The notes: generated by a model not told the origin, from the sequence alone. Counted from the first letter of the stretch, positions 1 through 6,314 are shown. The stretch: 8,760 bases of DNA from an uncultured Oscillospiraceae bacterium (GCA_905211675.1 CAJMBP010000059.1:1-8760), one strand, 5' to 3'. A program made the numbers and translations.

Positions 1-900
1 GTTTTGTGAAAAAACCTTTATGGCGTCTTTGCTTGCTTTCTCTGTAAGTGCGTTTCGTATTTCACGCTCAACCGACGGGAATATAAGTCGGGTATATGCG
101 TCCTCGGCGGCTTCCTTTATAGCCGCGGTACAGCGCGAGCCCTCTTTTATGTGGTTGCGGCTTATTATCAACATTGCCTTTTCGCGGTCAAAATCTACCG
201 ATACCTTTAAAAAGCCCTCTTTTTCACCGCGGTTTATTGCAAGCACGCGGTGATTTGCGATTTTTGACAGGGCCTCGGTATAGTCGAAATACATTTCATA
301 AACCCCAAGCTCTTCGCCCGCCGCTTTAACTGTCAATTTACCGTTTGCCATACAAACAAAACGCATTCTCTTTCGTATATCGGCGTCATTGCTTATTACT
401 TCGGCTATAATATCTTTGGCGCCTGCAAGTGCGTCCTCGGCGGTTTCTATGCCAAGCTCAGAGTTTACAAAATCTGCCGCCAAAGCAAGCGGCTCGGCTG
501 AATCGGCAGACTGCTCGTAAATTAAGTCGGCAAGCGGCGCAAGCCCTTTTTCTCTTGCGTCGTCTGCGCGGGTTTTGCGTCTTTTTTTGTATGGGCGGTA
601 AAGGTCGTCAAGCTCGGTAAGCGTTTGAGCGGCATCAATGGCGGCGGATAATTCCTCGCTTAAAGCGCCCTGCTCGGCAATAGCGGCTTTAATTTTTTCT
701 GCCGTTTCCTGCATGTTGCGAAGGTAGTCAAGCCTTTTTGAAAGGGCTCGAAGCACCTGATCGTCAAGACTGCCTGTAACCTCCTTGCGGTAACGCGCAA
801 TAAAGGGAACGGTGTTTCCGAGGTCAAGCAAATTTACAGTGTTTTCAACCTGCCATAATTTTAAATTAAGCTCTTCGGCTATTTTTTGTGAAACATTCAT
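1..900 (-). CDS. tex: Tex family RNA-binding transcriptional accessory protein, N-terminal 300 codons (partial)
   Basis: This is the amino-terminal part of Tex, a cytoplasmic nucleic-acid-binding protein related to the core of eukaryotic Spt6. The reverse strand reads without a stop from ATG at 900-898 to the window edge, so the C-terminal half, including the expected YqgF-like, helix-hairpin-helix and S1 domains, lies outside. Recognisable Tex motifs are TVPFIARYRKEVTGSLDD (about residues 30-47) and DDLYRPYKKRRKTRADDAREKG (98-119, key residues YRPYKKRRKT); the visible sequence ends ...AIKVFSQN, a typical junction before the YqgF-like domain. The start is supported by a GGAG ribosome binding site 8 nt upstream and by the conventional Tex N-terminus. 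The gene has its own promoter and diverges from sufC. Family members are about 700-780 residues long, so roughly 40 percent is seen. Identification rests on motif recognition and is firm; the precise cellular role of Tex is poorly defined. Confidence 0.95.
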   Translation of the reverse strand, partial: MNVSQKIAEELNLKLWQVENTVNLLDLGNTVPFIARYRKEVTGSLDDQVLRALSKRLDYLRNMQETAEKIKAAIAEQGALSEELSAAIDAAQTLTELDDLYRPYKKRRKTRADDAREKGLAPLADLIYEQSADSAEPLALAADFVNSELGIETAEDALAGAKDIIAEVISNDADIRKRMRFVCMANGKLTVKAAGEELGVYEMYFDYTEALSKIANHRVLAINRGEKEGFLKVSVDFDREKAMLIISRNHIKEGSRCTAAIKEAAEDAYTRLIFPSVEREIRNALTEKASKDAIKVFSQN

Positions 901-935
901 TATGCGATCTCCGTATATTTTACAAAATACAAGCC

Positions 936-964
936 ATTATACCATAAATACCGCTGTTTAGCAA
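936..964 (-). promoter_or_regulatory. Predicted sigma-A promoter of tex
   Basis: On the minus strand a -35 box TTGCTA (964-959) is followed by a 17-bp spacer and a perfect -10 box TATAAT (941-936). The -10 is preceded by TGG (944-942), giving an extended TGnTATAAT element. The box lies about 35 bp upstream of the tex start, leaving a short leader that contains only the ribosome binding site. This is a sequence-based prediction. Confidence 0.8.
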
Positions 965-973
965 ATAATAATA

Positions 974-1002
974 TTGCTTTTTTGCCGTAAAAAATGTATA
1001 AT
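974..1002 (+). promoter_or_regulatory. Predicted sigma-A promoter of sufCB
   Basis: A -35 box TTGCTT (974-979), a 17-bp spacer and a perfect -10 box TATAAT (997-1002) precede sufC. Transcription would begin near 1008-1010, giving a leader of about 27 nt. The -35 box faces the tex -35 box across only 9 bp, so one regulator could affect both units. Confidence 0.8.
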
Positions 1003-1024
1003 AAGAATATATGTATAAAAATAC

Positions 1025-1030
1025 GGAGGA
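1025..1030 (+). promoter_or_regulatory. Ribosome binding site that decides the sufC start
   Basis: GGAGGA lies 5 nt before ATG 1036-1038. The same frame stays open upstream to an ATG at 994, but that codon overlaps the predicted -10 box and would lie upstream of the transcription start, so the 1036 start is preferred. An ATG at 1030 overlaps the site itself. Confidence 0.85.
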
Positions 1031-1035
1031 TGTTA

Positions 1036-1773
1036 ATGCTTCAACTTAAAAATGTTTCTTTTTCCGCCGAAAATCAGGACGGTAAAAAAGAGATTTTAAA
1101 AGATATTTCAATGGATATAGACACGGGCTTTATTGCAATAACCGGCCCTAACGGCGGCGGTAAATCTACGCTTGCTAAAATTATTGCGGGAATTATAAAA
1201 CCGACTTCGGGCAGTATATTGCTTGACGGCGAGGATATTACAAATCTTTCAATAACAGAGCGTGCAAACAAGGGAATAAGCTTTGCTTTTCAACAACCCG
1301 TGCGTTTTAAGGGAATTACCGTAAATGACCTTATTCGTCTTGCGGCGGGCAAAAAAATAAGTATGTCTGAGGCTTGCGATTATCTGTCGCAGGTCGGCCT
1401 TTGCGCGCGCGATTACATTAACCGTGAGGTTAACGCGTCACTTTCGGGCGGAGAGCTTAAAAGAATTGAAATTGCCACCGTTTTGGCGCGTGGCACAAGG
1501 GTGTCGATTTTTGACGAGCCCGAGGCGGGCATTGACCTTTGGAGCTTCGGCAACCTTATAAATGTTTTTGAAAAAATGCGTGAAACACTGGGCGGCTCTA
1601 TTATTATAATTTCACACCAAGAGCGTATTCTTAACATTGCCGACAGTGTTGCGGTGCTTGAAGCGGGAGATTTAAAATCCTACGGTAAGCGTGATGAAAT
1701 TTTGCCCGAATTGTTGGGCTCTACAAGCGCCGTTTGCCCTGTGCTTACCAATAATATGAAGGGGGCGCAATAA
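1036..1773 (+). CDS. sufC: SufC-type ATPase of a minimal Fe-S cluster assembly pair (SmsC-like)
   Basis: This 245-residue protein is an ABC-type ATPase of the SufC family, a soluble subunit that binds SufB and uses ATP to drive rearrangement of the Fe-S assembly scaffold in the cytoplasm. Visible motifs are Walker A GPNGGGKST (37-45), Q-loop glutamine 86, signature LSGGE (136-140), Walker B VSIFDEPE (156-163) and switch histidine 194 in IIISH. The length matches SufC (about 245-260). It has no membrane segments, as expected for a non-transport ABC protein. The stop codon overlaps the start of the next gene by one base, showing translational coupling to sufB. Neither sufD, sufS, sufU nor sufE follows, so this matches the two-gene archaeal/clostridial arrangement recently named SMS (SUF-like minimal system). 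Without the sufB neighbour a generic ABC ATPase would be an alternative; with it the call is strong. Confidence 0.92.
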   Translation: MLQLKNVSFSAENQDGKKEILKDISMDIDTGFIAITGPNGGGKSTLAKIIAGIIKPTSGSILLDGEDITNLSITERANKGISFAFQQPVRFKGITVNDLIRLAAGKKISMSEACDYLSQVGLCARDYINREVNASLSGGELKRIEIATVLARGTRVSIFDEPEAGIDLWSFGNLINVFEKMRETLGGSIIIISHQERILNIADSVAVLEAGDLKSYGKRDEILPELLGSTSAVCPVLTNNMKGAQ

Positions 1774-2690
1774 TGAATAACACAGAAAAAGAACTGCTTA
1801 AAATAATAGCCGATATTGACGGAGAGTTAAGCGGCGCATTTAACATACGCGCCAACGGCTCCTTGGCACAGCGCCATACAACACCTAATGTTGACATTCG
1901 CACAAAAACCGACAAGGACGGCATAGATATAATAATTCGCCCCGGCACAAAAGGTGAAACCGTGCATATACCCGTTATAATAAGCAGTACCGGTTTAAAC
2001 GATTTGGTGTATAACGATTTTATAATCGGTGACGGTGCCGATGTAACCATTATGGCGGGCTGCGGCATACACAACTGCGGCAGTGAGGAGTCGCGACACG
2101 ACGGTATTCACACCTTTTTTGTAGGTAAAGACGCACGGGTAAAATATATAGAACGCCATTACGGCGAGGGCGACGGCACGGGCGGCAAAAACATGAACCC
2201 GACCACCGTTGTAAACATAGCCGAGGGCGGATATATGGAAATGGAAACAAGTCAGATAAAGGGTATCGATAACACGCATCGCGTAACAAGGGCAACACTG
2301 GCTGACGGTGCAACGCTTGTTATACACGAAAAAATTATGACGCACGGCAAGCAAAGAGCCGACACCGATTTTTCGGTTGATTTAAACGGTGAAAATTCAA
2401 GCGCTAATGTTGTATCGCGTTCGGTTGCCCGAGACTGCTCGGAGCAGGTTTTCCGTTCAAATATTAACGGCAATCAAAAATGCAACGGCCATACCGAGTG
2501 TGACGCCATTATTATGGACAGTGCCCATGTAAGCGCCATACCCGAAATTAACGCAAACCATATCGACGCGTCCTTAATTCACGAGGCGGCTATCGGTAAA
2601 ATTGCGGGCGAGCAGTTAATAAAGCTTATGACACTAGGGCTTAGCGAACAGCAGGCAGAAGAAGAAATAGTAAACGGCTTTCTTAAATAA
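1773..2690 (+). CDS. sufB: Short SufB/SufD-family Fe-S scaffold protein (SmsB-like)
   Basis: This 305-residue protein belongs to the SufB/SufD family and is the expected partner of the SufC-type ATPase, holding the nascent Fe-S cluster. It is far shorter than classical SufB (about 470-495 residues) and keeps mainly the beta-helix core and C-terminal helices. The C-terminus is diagnostic: LIHEAAIGKI (268-277), then a helical segment ending EEEIVNGFLK (296-305), aligns by eye with the E. coli SufB end containing HEATTSKI and VNGF. The matching histidine is H270. The position of the E. coli cluster-assembly cysteine C405 appears to be alanine 251 here. A Cys/His-rich patch, AGCGIHNCG (95-103) with H109 and H113, and further cysteines 222, 237 and 243 are candidate ligands. 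The start overlaps the sufC stop by 1 bp, behind a GGGGG-rich site. It could be labelled SufD, but with one family member present it probably forms a homodimer serving both roles (inference). Confidence 0.9.
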   Translation: MNNTEKELLKIIADIDGELSGAFNIRANGSLAQRHTTPNVDIRTKTDKDGIDIIIRPGTKGETVHIPVIISSTGLNDLVYNDFIIGDGADVTIMAGCGIHNCGSEESRHDGIHTFFVGKDARVKYIERHYGEGDGTGGKNMNPTTVVNIAEGGYMEMETSQIKGIDNTHRVTRATLADGATLVIHEKIMTHGKQRADTDFSVDLNGENSSANVVSRSVARDCSEQVFRSNINGNQKCNGHTECDAIIMDSAHVSAIPEINANHIDASLIHEAAIGKIAGEQLIKLMTLGLSEQQAEEEIVNGFLK

Positions 2691-2697
2691 AAATATG

Positions 2698-2726
2698 TTG
2701 ATTGTTTTGTAAAAAAATGGTATGAT
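2698..2726 (+). promoter_or_regulatory. Predicted promoter of the glycosyltransferase/rhamnose operon
   Basis: A -35 box TTGATT (2698-2703), a 17-bp spacer and a -10 box TATGAT (2721-2726) preceded by TGG (2718-2720) form an extended -10 promoter 24 bp upstream of the glycosyltransferase start. I see no terminator hairpin between sufB and this promoter, so some read-through from sufCB is possible. Confidence 0.75.
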
Positions 2727-2750
2727 TGTTTAAGTGAAAGGGGATTTGTT

Positions 2751-3509
2751 ATGAGCGCTGATATTTTAGTGTCTGCATCTGTTGTCACATATAACGATAT
2801 CAGTCGCGCTGCCCAAACCGTAAACAGCATTGTTACAAATACAAAAAAATATCCCCTGAAGCTTTACGTTATAGACAACAATTCTACCGACGGCACAGCC
2901 GATTTAATTGAAAAATCGGGGCAGGCCGAGCTTATCAGACAAAACAAAAATTTAGGCTTCGGTGCCGCGCATAATATTGCCCTGACAAAACAGACAGGCA
3001 AATATCATTTTGTTATAAACCCCGATATAACTTTAAATTCCGATGTTATATCCGATATGGTTGATTATTTTGAAAGCAACCCCGATGTTGTTATGGCAAT
3101 GCCAAAAATACTCAACACCGACGGTACCGAGCAAAAGCTGCCCAAAGAGCGTCCTACATTCAAAAGACTGTTTTTAGGCAGAATTTCGGGCAAAATCAGA
3201 AGTGAATATGTGTGGGCAGGCAAAACAATAACGGCTCCCTGTGAGATTGATTTTTGTACAGGTTGTTTTTTTTGCATAAGAACAGATGTGTTTAAAAATG
3301 TTGACGGATTTGATCCGAGATATTTTATGTACCTTGAGGATGCCGATTTGTCTTTAAAGGCAAAATCAAATGGTAAGGTAATGCTTTTGCCGCAATTTTG
3401 CGTTACCCACGCTTGGGAGCGGCAGAGTGCAAAAAGTTTAAAATATTTATTTATTCATATTGCTTCTTGCTTTAAATTTTTATTCAAGTGGAGGAGAAAA
3501 CATAAATGA
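2751..3509 (+). CDS. Family 2 glycosyltransferase, probable rhamnosyltransferase
   Basis: A 252-residue inverting GT-A glycosyltransferase that would transfer a nucleotide-activated sugar to a cell-surface polysaccharide precursor on the cytoplasmic side of the membrane. Motifs in order are ASVVTYN (9-15) and IDNNSTDGT (41-49) of the nucleotide-binding fold, NLGFGAAHN (67-75), NPDI (90-93) at the position of the metal-binding DXD, FCTGCFFCIR (168-177), and YLEDADLSLKAK (194-205) containing the acidic catalytic-base region, followed by H220. This pattern resembles the WbbL/RfbF-like rhamnosyltransferase branch. There are no clear transmembrane helices; the C-terminal stretch (231-252) mixes hydrophobic residues with a basic KWRRKHK end and could rest on the membrane. 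A strong AAAGGGG ribosome binding site lies 7 nt before the ATG. Its TGA overlaps the rfbD ATG by 4 bp. Rhamnose as donor is inferred from the neighbours; the acceptor cannot be told. Confidence 0.88.
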   Translation: MSADILVSASVVTYNDISRAAQTVNSIVTNTKKYPLKLYVIDNNSTDGTADLIEKSGQAELIRQNKNLGFGAAHNIALTKQTGKYHFVINPDITLNSDVISDMVDYFESNPDVVMAMPKILNTDGTEQKLPKERPTFKRLFLGRISGKIRSEYVWAGKTITAPCEIDFCTGCFFCIRTDVFKNVDGFDPRYFMYLEDADLSLKAKSNGKVMLLPQFCVTHAWERQSAKSLKYLFIHIASCFKFLFKWRRKHK

Positions 3510-4399
3510 AAATTATGATTACCGGTTGTCACGGACAGCTTGGCAACGAATTGCAGTCAATTCTTAAAAGCGGTAAAAGTGAGATAGGAGCCGCACCCGA
3601 GGGTGTGCTTAATGCTGAAATTTTACCTGTTGATATTGACACGCTTGACATTTCCGATATGGCGGCAGTAAGCGATTATGTAAACGCCAATCGACCTGAT
3701 GTTATAATAAACTGCGCGGCAATGACAAATGTTGACGGCTGTGAAAGCGATTATAAAACCGCCTTTAAGGTAAACGCCTTAGGCGTTAAAAATTTGGCGG
3801 TAAGCGCCGAAAACATAGGCGCCAAGCTTATTCATGTTTCCACCGACTATGTTTTTGCCGGCAACGGAACAAAGCCCTACTGCGAGTGGGATAAGGTTAA
3901 CCCTCAAAGCGTTTACGGTGCTTCGAAGGCCTTGGGCGAAAAGTATGCCTTGTCATTCTGTAAAAAAACCTTTGTTGTTCGCACATCATGGCTTTATGGC
4001 TATATAGGCAAAAACTTTGTAAAAACCGTTCGCCGCGTAATTAAGGCAAACGGCGGTATAGGCGTTGTGTGCGACCAGCGCGGCAATCCTACAAACGCAA
4101 ACGATTTGGCGCATCATCTTTTAAAGCTTGCAGTAACCGAAGAGTACGGTATTTATCACTGCACGGGCGAGGGTGAATGCTCTTGGTATGACTTTGCGGT
4201 TAAAATTGCAGAGTATTCTGGGCTCGGCGATACGGTAACACCCTGCACTACCGAAGAATACAATGCAAAATTCAATGTGCCTACCAAGAGGCCCGAATAT
4301 TCATCACTGCGTAATTTGGCGTTAGAATGCACAGTCGGCAATGAAATGCGCGATTGGCAGGAAGCCCTTAAAGAATATATTTCAAAGGTGGAGGACTAA
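3506..4399 (+). CDS. rfbD: dTDP-4-dehydrorhamnose reductase
   Basis: RfbD (RmlD) catalyses the last step of dTDP-L-rhamnose synthesis, NAD(P)H-dependent reduction of dTDP-4-dehydro-L-rhamnose in the cytoplasm. The 297-residue length is normal for the family. It is an extended short-chain dehydrogenase: glycine-rich cofactor motif GCHGQLG (7-13), NCAAMTNVD (69-77), STDYVF (112-117), catalytic YGASK with Y137 and K141, RTSWLYG (159-165), and GNPT (193-196) in the substrate region. The start is chosen from the GGAGGAG ribosome binding site 9 nt upstream and the immediate Rossmann strand MKIMITG. It overlaps the glycosyltransferase by 4 bp and is followed 4 bp later by rfbB, so it is clearly one operon. 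The order D-B-C is less usual than A-C-B-D-like arrangements, but all motifs are intact. Confidence 0.95.
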   Translation: MKIMITGCHGQLGNELQSILKSGKSEIGAAPEGVLNAEILPVDIDTLDISDMAAVSDYVNANRPDVIINCAAMTNVDGCESDYKTAFKVNALGVKNLAVSAENIGAKLIHVSTDYVFAGNGTKPYCEWDKVNPQSVYGASKALGEKYALSFCKKTFVVRTSWLYGYIGKNFVKTVRRVIKANGGIGVVCDQRGNPTNANDLAHHLLKLAVTEEYGIYHCTGEGECSWYDFAVKIAEYSGLGDTVTPCTTEEYNAKFNVPTKRPEYSSLRNLALECTVGNEMRDWQEALKEYISKVED

Positions 4400-4403
4400 A
4401 CTT

Positions 4404-5468
4404 ATGAAAACCTATTTAGTAACAGGCGGCGCAGGCTTTATCGGCTCAAACTTTGTCATCTATATGCTTAATAAATACGATGATGTTAAGATTATAAATG
4501 TCGATAAGCTTACCTATGCGGGCAATCTCGAAAACCTTAAGAGCGTTGAAAACAACCCGCGCTACAGCTTTGTTCAGGCTGACATCTGTGACAGAGAGGC
4601 TATCTCTGAAATTTTTGCCGAAAACGACATTGATTATGTTGTAAACTTTGCGGCAGAAAGCCATGTTGACCGTTCAATCACAAACCCCGAAATATTTGTA
4701 AAAACAAATGTTGAGGGTACCGTAAATATGCTTCAATGCGCAAAGGTTGCATGGACTGTCGGCGACGATAAATACAAAGACGTAAAATATCTTCAGGTTT
4801 CTACCGACGAGGTTTACGGTTCATTGGGTGAGACAGGCTATTTCACCGAAACTACTCCGCTTGACCCTCATTCTCCTTATTCATCATCAAAGGCATCTGC
4901 CGATTTCTTTGTAAAAGCCTTCGGCGACACTTATAAATTCCCCGTAAATATAACCCGTTGTTCCAACAACTACGGTCCGTTCCAGTTTCCCGAAAAGTTG
5001 ATTCCGCTTATTATGAACAATACATTGCAACACAAAGACCTTCCCGTTTACGGCGACGGTATGCAGATTCGTGACTGGCTTTATGTTGAAGACCACTGCA
5101 AGGCTATCGACATGGTTATTCGCGGCGGCAGACTCGGTGAGGTTTATAATGTGGGCGGACACAACGAAAAGCCTAACATCTTTATTGTTAAGTCGATAAT
5201 CGAATACATTAAAGAAAATGTTGACGAAACCGTGGGCGAGCATATGATTAAGCATGTTACCGACCGTAAGGGTCATGACCGCCGTTACGGTATTGACCCG
5301 CAAAAAATTAAGGACGAGCTCGGTTGGTATCCCGAAACCTGCTTTGAAGTCGGCATAAAGAAGACAATTAAGTGGTACCTCGATAACAAAGAGTGGTTTG
5401 ACAATGTAACCAGCGGCGCATATCAAAAATACTATGACACAATGTACAGCGCCAAAGAGGAGATATGA
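4404..5468 (+). CDS. rfbB: dTDP-glucose 4,6-dehydratase
   Basis: RfbB (RmlB) converts dTDP-D-glucose to dTDP-4-dehydro-6-deoxy-D-glucose using tightly bound NAD+, the second step of dTDP-rhamnose synthesis. The 354-residue length is typical. Motifs are GGAGFIG (8-14) for NAD+, VDKLTYAGN (33-41), AESHVDRSI (84-92), STDEVYG (133-139) with the catalytic T134/D135/E136, YSSSK (Y159, K163), NNYGPFQFPEKLIP (188-201), GDGMQIRDW (217-225) and HDRRYGID (291-298), all characteristic of the dehydratase rather than a general epimerase. The frame is open upstream to an ATG at 4341 inside rfbD, but the start at 4404 has GGAGG at 4390-4394 and gives the family N-terminus MKTYLVTGGAG. It lies 4 bp after the rfbD stop and 4 bp before the rfbC start. 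Confidence 0.97.
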   Translation: MKTYLVTGGAGFIGSNFVIYMLNKYDDVKIINVDKLTYAGNLENLKSVENNPRYSFVQADICDREAISEIFAENDIDYVVNFAAESHVDRSITNPEIFVKTNVEGTVNMLQCAKVAWTVGDDKYKDVKYLQVSTDEVYGSLGETGYFTETTPLDPHSPYSSSKASADFFVKAFGDTYKFPVNITRCSNNYGPFQFPEKLIPLIMNNTLQHKDLPVYGDGMQIRDWLYVEDHCKAIDMVIRGGRLGEVYNVGGHNEKPNIFIVKSIIEYIKENVDETVGEHMIKHVTDRKGHDRRYGIDPQKIKDELGWYPETCFEVGIKKTIKWYLDNKEWFDNVTSGAYQKYYDTMYSAKEEI

Positions 5469-5472
5469 TTTA

Positions 5473-6030
5473 ATGGGTAAGTTTAACTTTATTAAAACCT
5501 CTATTGAAGGCGTTGTGATTGTAGAGCCCACCGCTTACGGCGACAGCCGCGGTTATTTTATGGAAACCTATCAGAAAGAAGATTTTAAGGCGGGCGGTAT
5601 TGACATAGATTTTGTGCAGGATAATCAGTCAATGTCAACAAAAGGCGTGCTGCGCGGTTTGCATTTTCAAATAAATTATCCGCAAACTAAATTGGTGCGC
5701 TGTGTCCGCGGCGAGGTATTTGATGTTTGCGTTGACCTGCGTGAGGGTTCACCCACTTACGGCAAGTGGGAAGGCGTAATTCTTTCGGCCGAAAACAAGC
5801 GTCAGTTCTTGGTGCCGAAAGGTTTTGCACACGGCTTTGTAGTGCTTTCGGACGAGGCTGAATTTTGCTATAAGGTTGACGATTATTATCACCCTAACGA
5901 TGAGGGCGGTCTTATGTGGAACGACCCCGACATCGGTATAAACTGGCCTATTCCCGACGGTATGGAAATTAAGCTTTCCGATAAAGATAAGCTTCATCCG
6001 CCGTTTTGCGAATACCGTAAAAATAAATAG
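5473..6030 (+). CDS. rfbC: dTDP-4-dehydrorhamnose 3,5-epimerase
   Basis: RfbC (RmlC) is a cupin-fold cytoplasmic enzyme that epimerises C3 and C5 of dTDP-4-dehydro-6-deoxyglucose, between the RfbB and RfbD steps. The 185-residue length is standard. Family motifs are GDSRGYFMETY (23-33), FVQDNQSMS (47-55), GVLRGLHFQ (58-66) with catalytic base H64, KLVRCVRGEVFDVCVDLR (73-90), PKGFAHGF (115-122), Y133 in EFCYK as the probable acid, NDPDIGINWP (150-159), and KLSDKD (167-172) whose D170 matches the aspartate that assists the histidine. The start at 5473 is set by GAGGAG (5457-5462) 10 nt upstream; an in-frame ATG at 5434 would overlap rfbB and lacks the family N-terminus. It is the last clear gene of the rhamnose operon; the partner rfbA (glucose-1-phosphate thymidylyltransferase) is absent from the window. 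Confidence 0.96.
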   Translation: MGKFNFIKTSIEGVVIVEPTAYGDSRGYFMETYQKEDFKAGGIDIDFVQDNQSMSTKGVLRGLHFQINYPQTKLVRCVRGEVFDVCVDLREGSPTYGKWEGVILSAENKRQFLVPKGFAHGFVVLSDEAEFCYKVDDYYHPNDEGGLMWNDPDIGINWPIPDGMEIKLSDKDKLHPPFCEYRKNK

Positions 6031-6043
6031 TCAATAAAATAAT

Positions 6044-6093
6044 AAACCTCTCTTACTCGGTTAAACTAAACGTGAAGGGAGGTTTTATTTTTT
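6044..6093 (+). terminator. Hairpin with T-run after rfbC: terminator or attenuator
   Basis: AAACCTCTCTT (6044-6054) pairs with AAGGGAGGTTT (6075-6085), an 11-bp stem with one G-U pair and a 20-nt loop, followed by TATTTTTT (6086-6093). This has the form of an intrinsic terminator for the rhamnose operon, though the loop is long. The right arm also contains the apparent ribosome binding site of the next gene, so an alternative role as an attenuator or as a structure masking that site is possible. Confidence 0.6.
6075..6082 (+). promoter_or_regulatory. Ribosome binding site inside the hairpin arm
   Basis: AAGGGAGG lies 11 nt upstream of ATG 6094-6096 and is the strongest ribosome binding site near the small gene, but it is entirely contained in the right arm of the post-rfbC hairpin. 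A weaker AAGGGA (6100-6105) lies 6 nt before a second in-frame ATG at 6112. Which one is used decides whether the protein has 60 or 54 residues. Confidence 0.5.
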
Positions 6094-6276
6094 ATGCAAA
6101 AGGGAACAACAATGTCATTTGTAAAGGGCATGGGTGCCGGAATGCTTGCGGGCGCCGCTGCCGTTGTTGCAGGCAAAATGATTATGCAAGACAAACATAA
6201 CATTTCTAAAGGCTCTGCCAAGGTGGTAAAAGCTGTAGGAGAAATTGTTGACGGTGTTCAGACAATATTTAAATAA
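6094..6276 (+). CDS. Small glycine/alanine-rich protein with one hydrophobic segment (YtxH-like), function unknown
   Basis: A 60-residue protein, or 54 if translation begins at the second methionine (6112). The N-terminal half holds GMGAGMLAGAAAVVAGKMI, a segment rich in glycine, alanine and methionine that resembles the membrane-associated start of YtxH-like small proteins. The second half is polar and amphipathic, with KGSAKVVKAVGEIVDGVQTIF suited to a helix. Small proteins of this pattern are common in Clostridia and have no assigned function. The first ATG has the better but hairpin-embedded ribosome binding site; the second has AAGGGA 6 nt upstream. I see no separate promoter, so expression would come from read-through of the rhamnose operon or an unrecognised promoter. 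The coding call is supported by the ribosome binding sites, by the plausible protein, and by the position directly before a terminator. The YtxH relation is a resemblance only. Confidence 0.65.
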   Translation: MQKGTTMSFVKGMGAGMLAGAAAVVAGKMIMQDKHNISKGSAKVVKAVGEIVDGVQTIFK

Positions 6277-6278
6277 AA

Positions 6279-6314
6279 AAATCGGCTGTAAAACCTTTGT
6301 TTTACAGCCGATTT
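6279..6314 (-). terminator. Perfect 16-bp hairpin terminator between converging units
   Basis: AAATCGGCTGTAAAAC (6279-6294) and GTTTTACAGCCGATTT (6299-6314) are exact inverted repeats around a 4-nt loop. Read on the minus strand, after secF, the stem runs into a T-rich tract (CGATTTTTTTATTT), which makes it a textbook intrinsic terminator 11 nt beyond the secF stop. On the plus strand it follows the small gene by 2 nt but is succeeded by CAAATCGG with no T-run, so termination in that direction should be weaker. Confidence 0.9.

Noticed and set aside
20..620. Plus-strand open frames of 77 and 63 codons at the left end.
   Set aside because: They lie opposite the Tex coding sequence, whose motifs are clear over the whole stretch, and lack convincing ribosome binding sites.
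994..1035. An extended N-terminus for the SufC-type ATPase from ATG 994.
   Set aside because: That ATG overlaps the predicted -10 box and lies upstream of the likely transcription start; GGAGGA fits the 1036 start.
901..1035. A riboswitch or structured leader in the tex-sufC intergenic region.
   Set aside because: The two predicted promoters use up the space and leave leaders of only about 25-30 nt, too short for a riboswitch.
1995..2354. A 119-codon minus-strand frame, and overlapping shorter ones, opposite sufB.
   Set aside because: These are shadows of sufB; the products are low in family-like features and the sense protein carries SufB C-terminal motifs.
4887..5531. A 214-codon open frame on the minus strand opposite rfbB.
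   Set aside because: It is antisense to a gene with full dehydratase motifs and crosses the rfbB-rfbC junction; its translation has no recognisable domain.
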